A program made the position numbers and the translations under genes. A DNA stretch of 64,000 bases from Microvirga sp. VF16 (GTDB lineage: Bacteria; Pseudomonadota; Alphaproteobacteria; Rhizobiales; Beijerinckiaceae), in the NCBI RefSeq assembly GCF_016864375.1, contig NZ_CP069356.1, positions 1,054,001 through 1,118,000 of the forward strand. The letters are read 5' to 3'. The notes beneath the pieces were generated by a model that saw nothing but the letters and a program-made list of their open reading frames with translations, did not search any database and was not told the DNA's origin. Positions within the stretch are counted from its first letter, which is position 1. Every line of letters begins with the position of its first letter. This document shows, in pieces, positions 55,417 through 64,000 of the stretch.

Positions 55417-57486
55417 ATGGCAAAGCGACCGGCTCGAAAGTCTGCATCCTCAAGAATCTCTGATCCATCTGGTCCGAAGACAACGCGTCCGCTCGCCTCA
55501 AGCCGCCGCACACCTGGCTCTTCTCAGCCAGTAGGATTGCGGTCAGGCAGGCGGCTCGACGCTGTGCCGGACCGGATCGATATTCGAGATTGGTTTTACC
55601 AGCCCCGGCTGTTTCCGCTCCCCGACATTCTTGTGAACTGTGACCGGGTTCCGCTGATCCTGGATCAGGGAACTGAGGGTGCCTGCACCGGCTTCGCCCT
55701 TGCTGCAGTTGTCAATTACCATCTGCGCGGGCGCTACCAAGATGAGTCCGTGAGTCCTCGGATGCTCTATGAGCTTGCACGGCGCTACGATGAGTGGCCC
55801 GGTGAAGCCTATTCCGGCTCATCGGCCCGGGGAGCCATGAAAGGCTGGGTTCGACACGGCGTCTGTCTGAGAAGGAGTTGGCCTGACAAAAAACATGGGG
55901 CTCACCATTTCACTCCGGACCTCGCACAGGAGTCGCGGCGAATCCCAGGTGGAGCATTCTACCGTGTCATGCACCGCGAGGTGCGTGACATGCATGGGGC
56001 TCTTGCCGAGATCGGGATCCTCTATGCGACTCTGATGGTTCACGATGGCTGGTTCGAGCCTGGGCCTACAACGCAGATCATTGACTACTTCGAATCTGGA
56101 TCCAAGCGGCAGATCAGTCTTCCTGTCATTCAAAGGAAAGGGCGCGCCGACAGCGGTCATGCCGTAGCTGTCGTCGGCTACACTGAAAACGGGTTTATAG
56201 TTCAAAATTCCTGGGGAGAGGACTGGGGCGAGAGAGGCTTCGCACTTCTGCCGTACGAGGACTGGATGCTCCATGCGACCGACGTCTGGGCTGCGCAGCT
56301 TGGTGTTCCGGTCACAACAGACTTATGGGAGCGGAGTAACGTCGCCGATACGACTGCTGGTCTGCACCGAGCCGCGACCGCAATTCCACTTGCCGACGTC
56401 AGACCTTTTGTTGTTGATGTCGGCAACAACGGAGAGCTGTCCCGATCCGGCAATTACTGGACCACCGAGGACGACGTCGTACGGCTGTTTGAGGAGGTTA
56501 TCCCTGAGCAGACGAAAAGCTGGAGCAAACGGCGCGTGCTGCTCTACCTGCATGGGGGGCTCAACGACGAGGATGCCGTCGCGCGCCGGATTGTGGCGTT
56601 CCGGGATGTTCTCCTGGCGAATGAGATTTATCCACTGCACATCATGTGGGAGTCGGGCGTGATGGACGCTCTCCGACACATGATTGCCGACATCTTCACC
56701 GATACTGATGAGCGTGCAGGCGGAGTCGCCGATTGGCTCAGGAAGACGAGAGATAATCTGATTGAGGCCAAGGACTGGACCCTTGAACTCACGGCAGCCG
56801 GACCTGGATCCGCGTTGTGGCGCGAGATGAAGGAAAACGCCAAGCTCTCCTCGGAACACCCCGACAAAAGGGGCGCGATGCAGGTCCTGGCGAAATGCGT
56901 GAAGGCTGCAACTTCTGGCCTAAAGGCGAACGACCTACGCGATTGGGAGTTGCACGTGGTCGGCCACAGCGCAGGATCGATCTATGCAGCCTATGCCCTG
57001 CCCCATTTTCTCTCATGTGGCATCAGCCTGAAGACGCTGCAGCTGATGGCTCCCGCCATGACAGTCGATCTCTTCAAGGACCGGATGCTGCCGCTCATTG
57101 AGAAGAAACGCTGTCCCATACCTGACATTTTTGTCCTCAGCGACACAGGAGAGCGGGACGACGATGTCGGTCCTTATGGCAAATCCCTGCTGTACCTCGT
57201 GAGCAATGCTTTCGAGGGAAGGCGCGGTGTGCCACTTTTAGGCATGGAGAAGTACCTGCGCAAAGCAGCGGGTCCAGACGACTCAACTCCCGATCCCGCT
57301 GTTGTCTCACTCCTGCAGAACTCGATTGTGGTGGCGGGTGAACGAGCAAAAAAAGGGCTCGGTGTGTCCAGGAGCAACTCGCATGGTGGCTTTGACAATG
57401 ACCCAGATACACTGAACTCGGTGATGGCCCGCATCCTCGACGCAACGCCACCTCGAAAGTTCACAGTCAGAGATCTGCAATTCTGA
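55417..57486 (+). CDS. papain-like (C1) protease fused to an alpha/beta-hydrolase
   Basis: 689-aa two-enzyme protein. A basic, disordered lead (1-45) is followed by a C1-like peptidase domain at about 50-300: DQGTEGACTGFALAA gives C90, DSGHAVAVVGYTENG gives H248, and VQNSWGEDWGERGF gives N264, a full papain triad. A second domain, about 370-650, is an alpha/beta-hydrolase with YLHGGLND (oxyanion region) and nucleophile elbow GHSAGSIYAAY, S518. There is no signal peptide, so it is probably cytosolic. Start at 55417 behind GGAGG. It stands alone; an IS110-derived scrap follows 15 bp later. Biological role unknown; self/non-self defence, toxin or proenzyme activation are possible. Confidence 0.85.
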   Translation: MAKRPARKSASSRISDPSGPKTTRPLASSRRTPGSSQPVGLRSGRRLDAVPDRIDIRDWFYQPRLFPLPDILVNCDRVPLILDQGTEGACTGFALAAVVNYHLRGRYQDESVSPRMLYELARRYDEWPGEAYSGSSARGAMKGWVRHGVCLRRSWPDKKHGAHHFTPDLAQESRRIPGGAFYRVMHREVRDMHGALAEIGILYATLMVHDGWFEPGPTTQIIDYFESGSKRQISLPVIQRKGRADSGHAVAVVGYTENGFIVQNSWGEDWGERGFALLPYEDWMLHATDVWAAQLGVPVTTDLWERSNVADTTAGLHRAATAIPLADVRPFVVDVGNNGELSRSGNYWTTEDDVVRLFEEVIPEQTKSWSKRRVLLYLHGGLNDEDAVARRIVAFRDVLLANEIYPLHIMWESGVMDALRHMIADIFTDTDERAGGVADWLRKTRDNLIEAKDWTLELTAAGPGSALWREMKENAKLSSEHPDKRGAMQVLAKCVKAATSGLKANDLRDWELHVVGHSAGSIYAAYALPHFLSCGISLKTLQLMAPAMTVDLFKDRMLPLIEKKRCPIPDIFVLSDTGERDDDVGPYGKSLLYLVSNAFEGRRGVPLLGMEKYLRKAAGPDDSTPDPAVVSLLQNSIVVAGERAKKGLGVSRSNSHGGFDNDPDTLNSVMARILDATPPRKFTVRDLQF

Positions 57487-57500
57487 GAGGCGTCGTCATG

Positions 57501-57606
57501 TCTGGATGGCGCTCGTTTGGCAATGTGATTGTTGATGATGTTTGGGCCTGGCGGGTGCGGTCATGTCGCCGGCCTATAAGCGCGGTGCTGCATGACCGCT
57601 GACCCT
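57501..57606 (+). mobile_element. 106-bp internally deleted IS110 derivative
   Basis: The left part TCTGGATGGCGCTCGTTTGG through GTTTGGG matches the left end of IS110 element C at 27260; the right part GCGGTGCTGCATGACCGCTG matches its right end near 28751-28770. The transposase and almost all interior are missing, leaving a MITE-like relic. Confidence 0.65.
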
Positions 57607-57753
57607 TCTCTATTCGGCACCTCCACGTCAAGCATTCTCTTATCAACCTCTAGGTAGAGCGCACTCCTCGCGAGCTCTTGCTTCTCTCCGGGAGAGGCAT
57701 TCTGCCCGGTTGCGTCGCAAATTGGGAGAGCAGACAAGAAAAGGACTGGCGCT
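57607..57753. other. short non-coding spacer
   Basis: Between the IS110 derivative and an IS6 element. A minus-strand frame (SPGEKQELARSALYLEVDKR) looks protein-like but is cut by both elements; no family recognised. Confidence 0.3.
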
Positions 57754-58578
57754 GGTACTGTCAGGTTGGCGAAGGTTCGGGACCTGTGGCAGAGTCTTGG
57801 ACATGAGCACAACATCCAACCCGTACCGAGGCTTCCGCTTCCCGCCTGAGATCATCAACCAAGCGGTCTGGTTGTATCACTGCTTCGGCCTGAGCTTGCG
57901 CGAAGTCGAGCTGATCCTCGCGGCGCGAGGCATCGTGGTCAGCTATGAAACCATTCGCGAGTGGAGCCTGCGCTTCGGGCGAGCCTATGCCAACAGCCTC
58001 AAGCGGCGCCGACCGCAACCCGGTGACAAGTGGTTCCTGGACGAAGTGTTTGTCCGCATCCGAGGCAAACTGCACTACCTCTGGCGAGCCGTCGATCAGC
58101 ACGGGAACGTGCTCGATGTGCTGGTCCAGAGCCGTCGTAACACGAAGGCGGCCAAGCGCTTCTTTCGCAAGCTGCTGAAGGGTTTGTGCTACACGCCCAG
58201 AGTCATCGTGACGGATAAACTCGGATCCTATGGCGCCGCTAACCGCGAGATCCTGGAGGGTGTTGAACATCGCCAGAGCCGATTCCTGAACAACCGCTGT
58301 GAGGTCCCACACCAACCCACCCGACGGCAGGAGCGCCACATGAGGCGATTCAAGTCGGCTCAACAGGCCCAGCAGTTTCTCTCAACCCATAGCCCGATCC
58401 ACAACCACTTCCAACTCCGCCGTCATCGCCTGCCTGCCAATGAGTACCGGATTGCGCGTGATCACGCCTTCGCCAATTACCGCGATGCGACCGGTGCTGC
58501 CTTCGTATAATCGCTTGGACCGACCTAACGGCTCCGCCCACTTCAACTTTGTCCATTAGGCATCAACTTGACAGTACC
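57754..58578 (+). mobile_element. IS6-family element (825 bp)
   Basis: Terminal repeats GGTACTGTCAGGTTG at 57754 and inverted GGTACTGTCAAGTTG ending at 58578. Carries one intact transposase. Octamer flanks CTGGCGCT and GCCTCGAG differ. Same subgroup as the split element at 11585-15399 (GGCACCGTCAGGTTAA ends). Confidence 0.85.
57803..58510 (+). CDS. IS6-family transposase
   Basis: 235-aa DDE transposase: FPPEIINQAVWLYHCFGLSL, catalytic Asp in KWFLDEVFVRI, Asp in IVTDKLGSYGAA and Glu in NNRCEVPHQPTRRQ. Start at 57803 (MSTTSNPYRGFRF). Apparently intact. Confidence 0.92.
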   Translation: MSTTSNPYRGFRFPPEIINQAVWLYHCFGLSLREVELILAARGIVVSYETIREWSLRFGRAYANSLKRRRPQPGDKWFLDEVFVRIRGKLHYLWRAVDQHGNVLDVLVQSRRNTKAAKRFFRKLLKGLCYTPRVIVTDKLGSYGAANREILEGVEHRQSRFLNNRCEVPHQPTRRQERHMRRFKSAQQAQQFLSTHSPIHNHFQLRRHRLPANEYRIARDHAFANYRDATGAAFV

Positions 58579-58690
58579 GCCTCGAGGGGCGATACACACG
58601 GGCCTCACGGGCGCCAGCAAGAGCTGCGGCCAGCCGCTTGCGATCCGCCTCGTCGAGCCACGTCTCGGGAGAGTGATCATGTCGTTGCAT
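58579..58690 (-). pseudogene. IS630-like transposase, N-terminal remnant
   Basis: Minus-strand MQRHDHSPETWLDEADRKRL then AAALAGAREARVYR resembles the N-terminus of IS630-type transposases. It is cut at 58578 by the IS6 end. Assignment rests on a short stretch. Confidence 0.4.
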
Positions 58691-59000
58691 GCTCCCCAGG
58701 GAACACCCGCAGCTCTCCCGTTGCAACTCTTATGGCGACCTACTTAGAGCCACAGCTCATTGGCGTTTCACGACCGTCCAAGCGCGCACCAAACTGCAGC
58801 GCCTCTATCCCGCATAATCCCTTTGGCCAAGGACTATTTGATCCTCAAGCCCGATAGCGCCGTCGACCAGTCAATTGCCATCGAGCGAGCGACGGTACAG
58901 TCCTTTCATTCAGTCTTGGGCCTGTTTTGTAGTCCAGCCGGCTGGCAGGATCACCTCTATTGAAAGAAGCCATTGCTTCAGCTGCAAACGGAGAATTCCC
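58691..59000. other. intergenic region before DUF1127-trxB
   Basis: 310 bp without a gene. Near 58961 TTGAAAGAAGCCATTGCTTC has a small GAAGC/GCTTC dyad that may belong to the promoter of the following operon. Confidence 0.4.
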
Positions 59001-59222
59001 ATGTTCGTCGCTTTTCTTCTTTCCAGGATCCGCGCCTACCAGCGGTATCGTGCGTCCGTCCGTGAGCTGTTGCTTTACTCCGAGCACGAGCTCGATGACC
59101 TCGGCATCTCCCGTAACGAGATCGATGCCGTCACAAGGTCCTCGTATGCTTCGGCTCGGGCAGCGAGGCCTTCCAACGGGTGCATGCATCCGCCACCCTC
59201 GAAATCGGAGACCACCCTATGA
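59001..59222 (+). CDS. DUF1127 small protein
   Basis: 73-aa DUF1127 protein: RIRAYQRYRASVRELLLYSE followed by HELDDLGISRNEIDAVTR, the family arginine-rich helix and DLGI motif. Start at 59001 behind GGAG. Its stop overlaps the trxB start by 4 bp (ATGA). Relatives act as small regulators that can bind RNA; here it is tied to thioredoxin reductase expression. The 25-residue tail (PSNGCMHPPPSKSETTL) is atypical. Confidence 0.85.
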   Translation: MFVAFLLSRIRAYQRYRASVRELLLYSEHELDDLGISRNEIDAVTRSSYASARAARPSNGCMHPPPSKSETTL

Positions 59223-60223
59223 CCACGCATCGCACCGAGGTCCTGATCATCGGAGCAGGACCGGCCGGCTACACCGCCGCCATCTACGCGGCTCGCGCCA
59301 ACCGCAAGCCGCTTCTCGTGACCGGCATTCAGCCGGGCGGCCAGCTCACGATCACGACGGATGTCGAGAACTACCCTGGGTTCGCGGAGCCCATTCAAGG
59401 GCCATGGCTGATGGAGCAGATGCGGCAGCAAGCAGAGAATGTCGGCACCAATCTGGTGTATGACACCATCACCTCTGTTGATCTCTCCAGGCGCCCGTTC
59501 CACGCCCAAGGGGACTCCGGAGATACGTACATCGCTGAGGCCCTCATCATCGCAACGGGCGCCCAGGCTCGCTGGCTCAGATTGCCCTCGGAAGAGATCT
59601 TCAACGGGTACGGGGTTTCTGCCTGTGCAACCTGTGACGGCTTCTTCTATCGCAACAAAGAAGTCGTGGTTGTGGGAGGCGGGAACACAGCCGCGGAGGA
59701 AGCGCTCTACCTGTCGAACCTTGCTTCCAAAGTCACGATCATCCATCGCCGTGATCGCCTCAGGGCGGAGCCCATTCTGCAGGATCGCCTCCTGGCCAAG
59801 CCGAACGTTGAGGTGATCTGGAACCACGTCATCGACGAGGTCCTTGGCAAACAGGAGCCGATGAAGGCGGTGACTGGAGTTCGGATCCGTGATGTGAACA
59901 CAGGCGAGACGAAGGAGCTCCCCACAGACGGCCTTTTCGTTGCCATCGGCCATGATCCCGCGACCAAGCTGTTTCGTGGTCAGCTTGAAATGGACGAGGC
60001 CGGCTACATCACGGTCGGCTCCTGGTCGACGAAAACCTCCGTTGCCGGGTGCATGGCCGCCGGCGATGTCATCGACCCGGTGTTCAGGCAGGCTATCAGT
60101 TCCGCCGGCATGGGGAGCATGGCAGCCTTGGAAGCCGACAAATTCCTGGCCGAGCATTCACCTGTTCCGGTTACCCAGTTGATCGAACAGCGTGATCAGC
60201 AGATGATCGGTGTATGGGACTAA
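59219..60223 (+). CDS. trxB: thioredoxin reductase
   Basis: 334-aa FAD/NADPH enzyme. FAD motif IIGAGPAGYTAAIYAARA is at 10-27, the redox pair C136-A-T-C139-D follows in SACATCDGFF, and the NADPH motif VVGGGNTAAEEAL and C-terminal FAD contact AAGDVIDPVFRQA are present. Start at 59219, translationally coupled to DUF1127, with GGAG upstream. Reduces thioredoxin in the cytosol. Confidence 0.96.
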   Translation: MTTHRTEVLIIGAGPAGYTAAIYAARANRKPLLVTGIQPGGQLTITTDVENYPGFAEPIQGPWLMEQMRQQAENVGTNLVYDTITSVDLSRRPFHAQGDSGDTYIAEALIIATGAQARWLRLPSEEIFNGYGVSACATCDGFFYRNKEVVVVGGGNTAAEEALYLSNLASKVTIIHRRDRLRAEPILQDRLLAKPNVEVIWNHVIDEVLGKQEPMKAVTGVRIRDVNTGETKELPTDGLFVAIGHDPATKLFRGQLEMDEAGYITVGSWSTKTSVAGCMAAGDVIDPVFRQAISSAGMGSMAALEADKFLAEHSPVPVTQLIEQRDQQMIGVWD

Positions 60224-60626
60224 GATCGAGTACGTGTCAGCTAGTACAGGCAAAAGCTGGTCGCTACAATAAGAAGCGTAATAGGCGCCGCGTGGGCCGA
60301 TGGGCCGCGTTCGGAGCGCCGCTGGACCATTTGGACGAGAAGTCCGTTTATGGCAGTGCGTTTCGAAGGTGCGAATCACCAGAGGAGCAAGGTTCCTCCC
60401 GCAGATCTGTCGATTGATCTGGTAGCTATCAGGGGTCTCGGTCGGCTAACCGAACGGGCCCGAGCCTCGTGGAAAAGGATGCTTTGAGGCGGGTGAGCAA
60501 TTTGATGTGATGGAACGCAACTGAAGCCTGAGCAGGCTATGAGAGTGCATCGTTGAGGGACGGCGCCCAGGATGCTGTAACTCACAGTCCGTTGGCCCGC
60601 ATGGTCAATTCTGGCTTGAGTGCCAA
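60224..60626. other. intergenic region
   Basis: About 400 bp between trxB and a convergent small gene. No gene, known RNA or clear terminator recognised. Confidence 0.4.
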
Positions 60627-60956
60627 TCATTGCAGCGTCAGTTCTCCTCCGATCTCAACCTCTCCCGTCTTCTTGTCCATCACGCATATGTAGGCCAGAC
60701 CTGCTTGTCTGGAAGCTCTGCGCTTGAAGAGAATGGCAGTGCCATAACTTTGCGTTCCGAATGGATCCACACTGACGTTCACCTTACCAAGGCCAGTCGC
60801 GTTCGCCTTTGCGAGACATCCGCTGCGCACCTTCTGTCGCATTGCCCGCCAAGCGTCATCCGAGCTGGCGAACGCAGGCATAGTCGCGCTCAGCCCTATC
60901 AATGAGATCAGCACTGCCCTTAGCATCAATTGAGTACTCCGGCGTTCAGATTGCAT
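60627..60956 (-). CDS. small secreted protein, unknown
   Basis: 109-aa protein with signal peptide (MLRAVLISLIGLSATMPAFA, start possibly 60926). A short domain with two cysteines (SGCLAKANATGLGKVNVSVD, GLAYICVMDKKTGEVEIGGE) follows, likely disulfide-bonded in the periplasm. No family name recognised. Confidence 0.6.
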   Translation of the reverse strand: MQSERRSTQLMLRAVLISLIGLSATMPAFASSDDAWRAMRQKVRSGCLAKANATGLGKVNVSVDPFGTQSYGTAILFKRRASRQAGLAYICVMDKKTGEVEIGGELTLQ

Positions 60957-61110
60957 TTTCGCGACATTCTACACGCGTCGCATCCTGTCCCAGATGCGGT
61001 TGCGCATCATCGGACAGGCGATGATTCCCGACGCCAGTCATAAACAAACTGGCATGGCATCCAACGATCCGCAAAATGACGGTTGTTTCGGTTGACAGAA
61101 TTCAGCCTTC

Positions 61111-62877
61111 CTAGCCAAACGTGAACACGTATGCCTCAACACCGGGATCAAGAAACCGAATTCCGAAAGTGCGCTCTCCTACATCATCATCTTGGCGGAT
61201 CAACTGGTAGAGCCGGATCTCCGAAACCGTCCCATTCCCGTTGGCGTCGATATCGGTACCACGGTTTGTCCCTGGTGCTTTGCCATCGATCGTGACTTGA
61301 AACCGTACCGGTCTGCCGTCGCGGCTGGGCCCAAGGACCAAGTGCAGGTCCCTGGCGCAGAATTTGTAGGAGATCGCCCCTCCTGACTGATTGAGCACAG
61401 CCTCCTCAGATCCAATGGTCCAGTTCCCGGCGAGAGCCCATTCGTTGAGCTGTAAACGTCCGGCGGAATAGACCTGCGCTTCGTCGGCGCCAACCTGTTC
61501 AGGCGACGCGAAGTTGGAGGCTCTTTTGTAACCGAGATAGGTCTCGCCCGATTGGACGCTGTCGAAGTCAGCTGCAGCTTCCGCTCCTTTTGCGTCCGGC
61601 GCGACGAAGCCCTTGTCTGCTCTTTGTGTCCCGCCTTCCGCCAGCAGTTCCTGAATGACACGCTCCGACTCCTCGTAGTCGCCTTCGCCGAAGTGGTGGT
61701 GCCTGATCTGTCCTCGCGGATCGATAAAGTAGTGGGCAGGCCAATAGCTGTTTCTGAAGGCGCGCCAGATCTTGAAGTCGTTGTCGATCGCCACCGGGTA
61801 GGTGATCCCGAAATTCTGGACCGCACGCTCGACGTTGTGGATGCGCTTTTCGAACGCGAACTCGGGAGCATGGACGCCGATCACGACGAGACCCTGATCC
61901 TTGTACTTCTCGGCCCAGGCCCGTACGTACGGCATCGTGCGAATGCAGTTGATGCAGGAATAGGTCCAGAAGCCGATGAGGACGACCTTGCCGCGCAGTT
62001 GTTCAGTCGTCAGTGGCCCGGAGTTCAGCCACTTCACGGCCCCATCAAGGGACGGGAACTTGCCTTCGAGTGGCAAGCTGCTGCGATAGCCCTGACCAGC
62101 CTTGTTGACGGCTAGAGTCGCGTCTGATCCTACGGAACTCGTCGAGATGGCATCGGGCTTGCTCTGAACCTGATCTAGCAACGATTGTTCGATCCCGGCT
62201 GTGCTGGCGTAGGACAGGCGTGCCAATAGGCCGGTGTCGAGGCCGAGGACAATTGCTGCAACGCCTGCAAGAACTGCTATGCCCATGGCCTGTTGAACGC
62301 GGTGGCTGACACCGATCGATCGCTTCATCATCGCAAAGACCCGTCCCCCTGCCAGGACGGCCAGCGCCAAGGATGTTGCCGCACCGGCGGAGTAGGCCAG
62401 CAACAGCAACGATGTCTGCAAATTGGCTCCCTGGAGAGCGGCTCCCGTCAGAACCAATCCCAGGATCGGGCCGGCGCAGGGCGCCCAGAGGAGCCCTGTC
62501 GCGGCTCCCAGGAGCATTGATCCACTGGCACTTGGCCGATCTGAGGGCGCAACCCCAGACAAGCGTCCCCCAAGGGCAACCACGGGCCGGGTCAGGAAGG
62601 CGGCCGCGCGTGCCGAGACGAGGGTCACGCCAAATACAGCGAGCAAGGCGATGGCAGCAGCGCGCGCGATTTCGTTTGCATGCACCGCCCAACTTCCGCC
62701 GACGGCAGCAAGGGTCGCGACCGCCGCAAATGTGCCGGCCATGCCCAACGCCATCGGCAGGATGCTTCTGGCAAACGGCTGGTCCGTCCTGGAAAAGACA
62801 AATGGCAGGATCGGAAGGATACAAGGACTGACGATCGTCAGCACTCCTGCCAGATAGGAAACGATGAACAGGGTCAT
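61111..62877 (-). CDS. DipZ-like CcdA-thioredoxin fusion
   Basis: 588-aa membrane redox protein. Residues 1-215 are a CcdA-like domain with C19 (SPCILP) and C133 (WAPCAGP) in the first and fourth helices. Residues 265-420 are a thioredoxin/AhpC-like periplasmic domain with C308-I-N-C311. The last ~140 residues are a beta-rich domain (YLGYKRASNFASPEQVGADE) seen in DipZ-type proteins. It passes electrons from cytosolic thioredoxin to the periplasm; trxB nearby could supply the reductant. Confidence 0.9.
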   Translation of the reverse strand: MTLFIVSYLAGVLTIVSPCILPILPFVFSRTDQPFARSILPMALGMAGTFAAVATLAAVGGSWAVHANEIARAAAIALLAVFGVTLVSARAAAFLTRPVVALGGRLSGVAPSDRPSASGSMLLGAATGLLWAPCAGPILGLVLTGAALQGANLQTSLLLLAYSAGAATSLALAVLAGGRVFAMMKRSIGVSHRVQQAMGIAVLAGVAAIVLGLDTGLLARLSYASTAGIEQSLLDQVQSKPDAISTSSVGSDATLAVNKAGQGYRSSLPLEGKFPSLDGAVKWLNSGPLTTEQLRGKVVLIGFWTYSCINCIRTMPYVRAWAEKYKDQGLVVIGVHAPEFAFEKRIHNVERAVQNFGITYPVAIDNDFKIWRAFRNSYWPAHYFIDPRGQIRHHHFGEGDYEESERVIQELLAEGGTQRADKGFVAPDAKGAEAAADFDSVQSGETYLGYKRASNFASPEQVGADEAQVYSAGRLQLNEWALAGNWTIGSEEAVLNQSGGAISYKFCARDLHLVLGPSRDGRPVRFQVTIDGKAPGTNRGTDIDANGNGTVSEIRLYQLIRQDDDVGERTFGIRFLDPGVEAYVFTFG

Positions 62878-63217
62878 GGCCGGGCCTCTCGGATGGGGTC
62901 AATGCGCTGGTGCACTGGCCGGGGCGAACGCGACCCGCATCTGTTCAGCTTGAAGTATCTGGCATGTGTCCAGGACAGGCCGAAGTGTATCGCAGTGTAG
63001 GTGCCTGGAGCGCAGGATCGCACCCAATTGCCGCAAAGTAACGTCTCAAAGGGTCCGCCCGGAGCGTCGCGTTGATGGGTTTGGCAGCCGAAAAGGAATT
63101 TTTTGTCAGGACGTGTATCATTGCATCGGCTGGATACAGAAAGGTACAAATCTCCGATGGGAGGTGGGATGCTCACGTAAATCGGGATGCTAAAGTGGCT
63201 CGGCACAATCTGCGGTG

Positions 63218-63964
63218 ATGGACATGGAGCATACAGACCACATCCTGATCGTCGATGACGATCGCGAAATCAGAGAACTCGTTGCCGATTACCTGAAGAA
63301 GAATGGTCTCCGCGCAACCGTCGCTGCTGACGGACGGCAAATGCGGACGTTTCTCGAAGCCAACCGGGTCGATCTCATTGTCCTTGACATTATGATTCCG
63401 GGGGATGACGGGCTGGTTCTCTGTCGCGAACTTCGGGCGGGAAAGCACAAATCGACGCCGATCCTGATGCTGACCGCACGAAGTGACGAGACTGACAAAA
63501 TCGTTGGCCTCGAGATGGGCGCCGACGATTATCTGGTAAAGCCATTCGCCGCTCGGGAGCTGCTTGCTAGGATCAAGGCGGTGCTGCGCCGCACGCGCAT
63601 GATGCCGCCGAACCTGCAGGTGACGGAAGCCGGCCAATTGTTGACCTTCGGCGATTGGCAACTCGATACGACGATGAGGCACCTGCTCGACAAGGAGGGA
63701 ACTGCCGTTGCGTTGAGCGGCGCCGAGTACCGCCTGCTTCGTGTCTTCCTGGACCATCCACAACGTGTTCTCACACGGGATCAGTTGCTCAACCTGACAC
63801 AAGGACGCGAATCCGAACTCTTCGACCGATCGATCGATTTGCTCGTCAGCCGGCTTAGGCAACGCCTCCGCGACGAGGCTCGCGAACCCGCCTATATCAA
63901 GACCGTCCGCAGCGAAGGCTATGTACTCGCAATGCCGGTCGAGATCACGACGGCACGGCAATGA
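63218..63964 (+). CDS. OmpR/PhoB-family response regulator
   Basis: 248-aa response regulator. The receiver domain has acidic VDDD at 12-15, phospho-acceptor D57 (LDIMIPG) and the KPF lysine (YLVKPFA). A winged-helix Trans_reg_C domain follows (LTRDQLLNLTQGRESELFDR, SIDLLVSRLRQRL). Start at 63218, with 63224 as alternative. It overlaps a partner gene start by 4 bp. The signal sensed is unknown; the divergent dipZ gene is 340 bp away. Confidence 0.93.
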   Translation: MDMEHTDHILIVDDDREIRELVADYLKKNGLRATVAADGRQMRTFLEANRVDLIVLDIMIPGDDGLVLCRELRAGKHKSTPILMLTARSDETDKIVGLEMGADDYLVKPFAARELLARIKAVLRRTRMMPPNLQVTEAGQLLTFGDWQLDTTMRHLLDKEGTAVALSGAEYRLLRVFLDHPQRVLTRDQLLNLTQGRESELFDRSIDLLVSRLRQRLRDEAREPAYIKTVRSEGYVLAMPVEITTARQ

Positions 63965-64000
63965 TCATGGAAAGCTGGCATCGCAGGCTCTTTCAACTGC
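63961..64000 (+). CDS. sensor histidine kinase, N-terminus only
   Basis: ATG at 63961 overlaps the response regulator stop (ATGA) and opens MIMESWHRRLFQL, running off the window. Position and basic N-terminus before a presumed TM helix fit the cognate histidine kinase. Confidence 0.6.
   Translation, partial: MIMESWHRRLFQL

Noticed and set aside
1..64000. CRISPR arrays, tRNA, rRNA, replication or partition genes
   Set aside because: No regularly spaced repeats, no cloverleaf or rRNA-like sequence and no repABC/parAB-type genes were recognised on reading both strands.

Overview
The window looks like an accessory or rearranged replicon segment of an alphaproteobacterium in the Hyphomicrobiales, most like Methylobacteriaceae/Microvirga. 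This is inferred from GC-rich coding bias, the style of the TRAP, sit, DUF1127, ECF/anti-sigma and DUF4112 genes, and the dense load of IS110- and IS6-family elements. No rRNA, tRNA, CRISPR array or replication origin was recognised.

1-11.2 kb: an aromatic/hydroaromatic catabolism island. One tightly packed leftward operon runs aroE-dctQ-dctM-dctP-quiC-pcaH-pcaG-BKACE. It can import a shikimate/quinate-like acid by a TRAP transporter, oxidise it to 3-dehydroshikimate, dehydrate that to protocatechuate, and open the ring. A divergent TetR gene, aroQ (dehydroquinase) and a GntR/FCD regulator follow. A 16-bp near-palindrome sits between the -35 and -10 of the operon promoter.

11.3-15.8 kb: a junction made of IS elements. 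An IS6-family element, cut in two by about 3.0 kb holding a 340-bp repeat and two divergent IS110 transposases, separates a 3' scrap of a TRAP receptor gene from a 5' scrap of an NADH dehydrogenase gene.

15.8-27.2 kb: C4-dicarboxylate/pyruvate metabolism. Leftward aceE-aceF(frameshifted)-lpd-maeB-dctA would import malate, decarboxylate it to pyruvate and make acetyl-CoA. A TAXI-type receptor gene without permease follows.

27.2-36.5 kb: an IS graveyard with two intact IS110 transposases, IS6 elements, and fragments of IS481, IS110, groEL, a DMT transporter and a conserved hypothetical gene. An M28 peptidase gene is intact.

36.8-46.6 kb: a well-kept block. It holds DUF4112, ftsH, an ECF sigma/anti-sigma pair, BI-1/YccA, DUF2076, and a sitABCD manganese/iron ABC transporter operon with a perfect dyad operator in its promoter.

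46.6-58.7 kb: another IS6 copy, then small envelope/stress genes (L,D-transpeptidase, LprI-like, universal stress protein), several frameshifted regulators (XRE, Crp/Fnr), an unassigned polytopic membrane protein, and a 689-aa protein that fuses a papain-like (C1) protease to an alpha/beta-hydrolase. That fusion is the most unusual protein here.

59-64 kb: redox functions. These are DUF1127 overlapping trxB, a DipZ-like CcdA-thioredoxin fusion, and the start of a two-component system.
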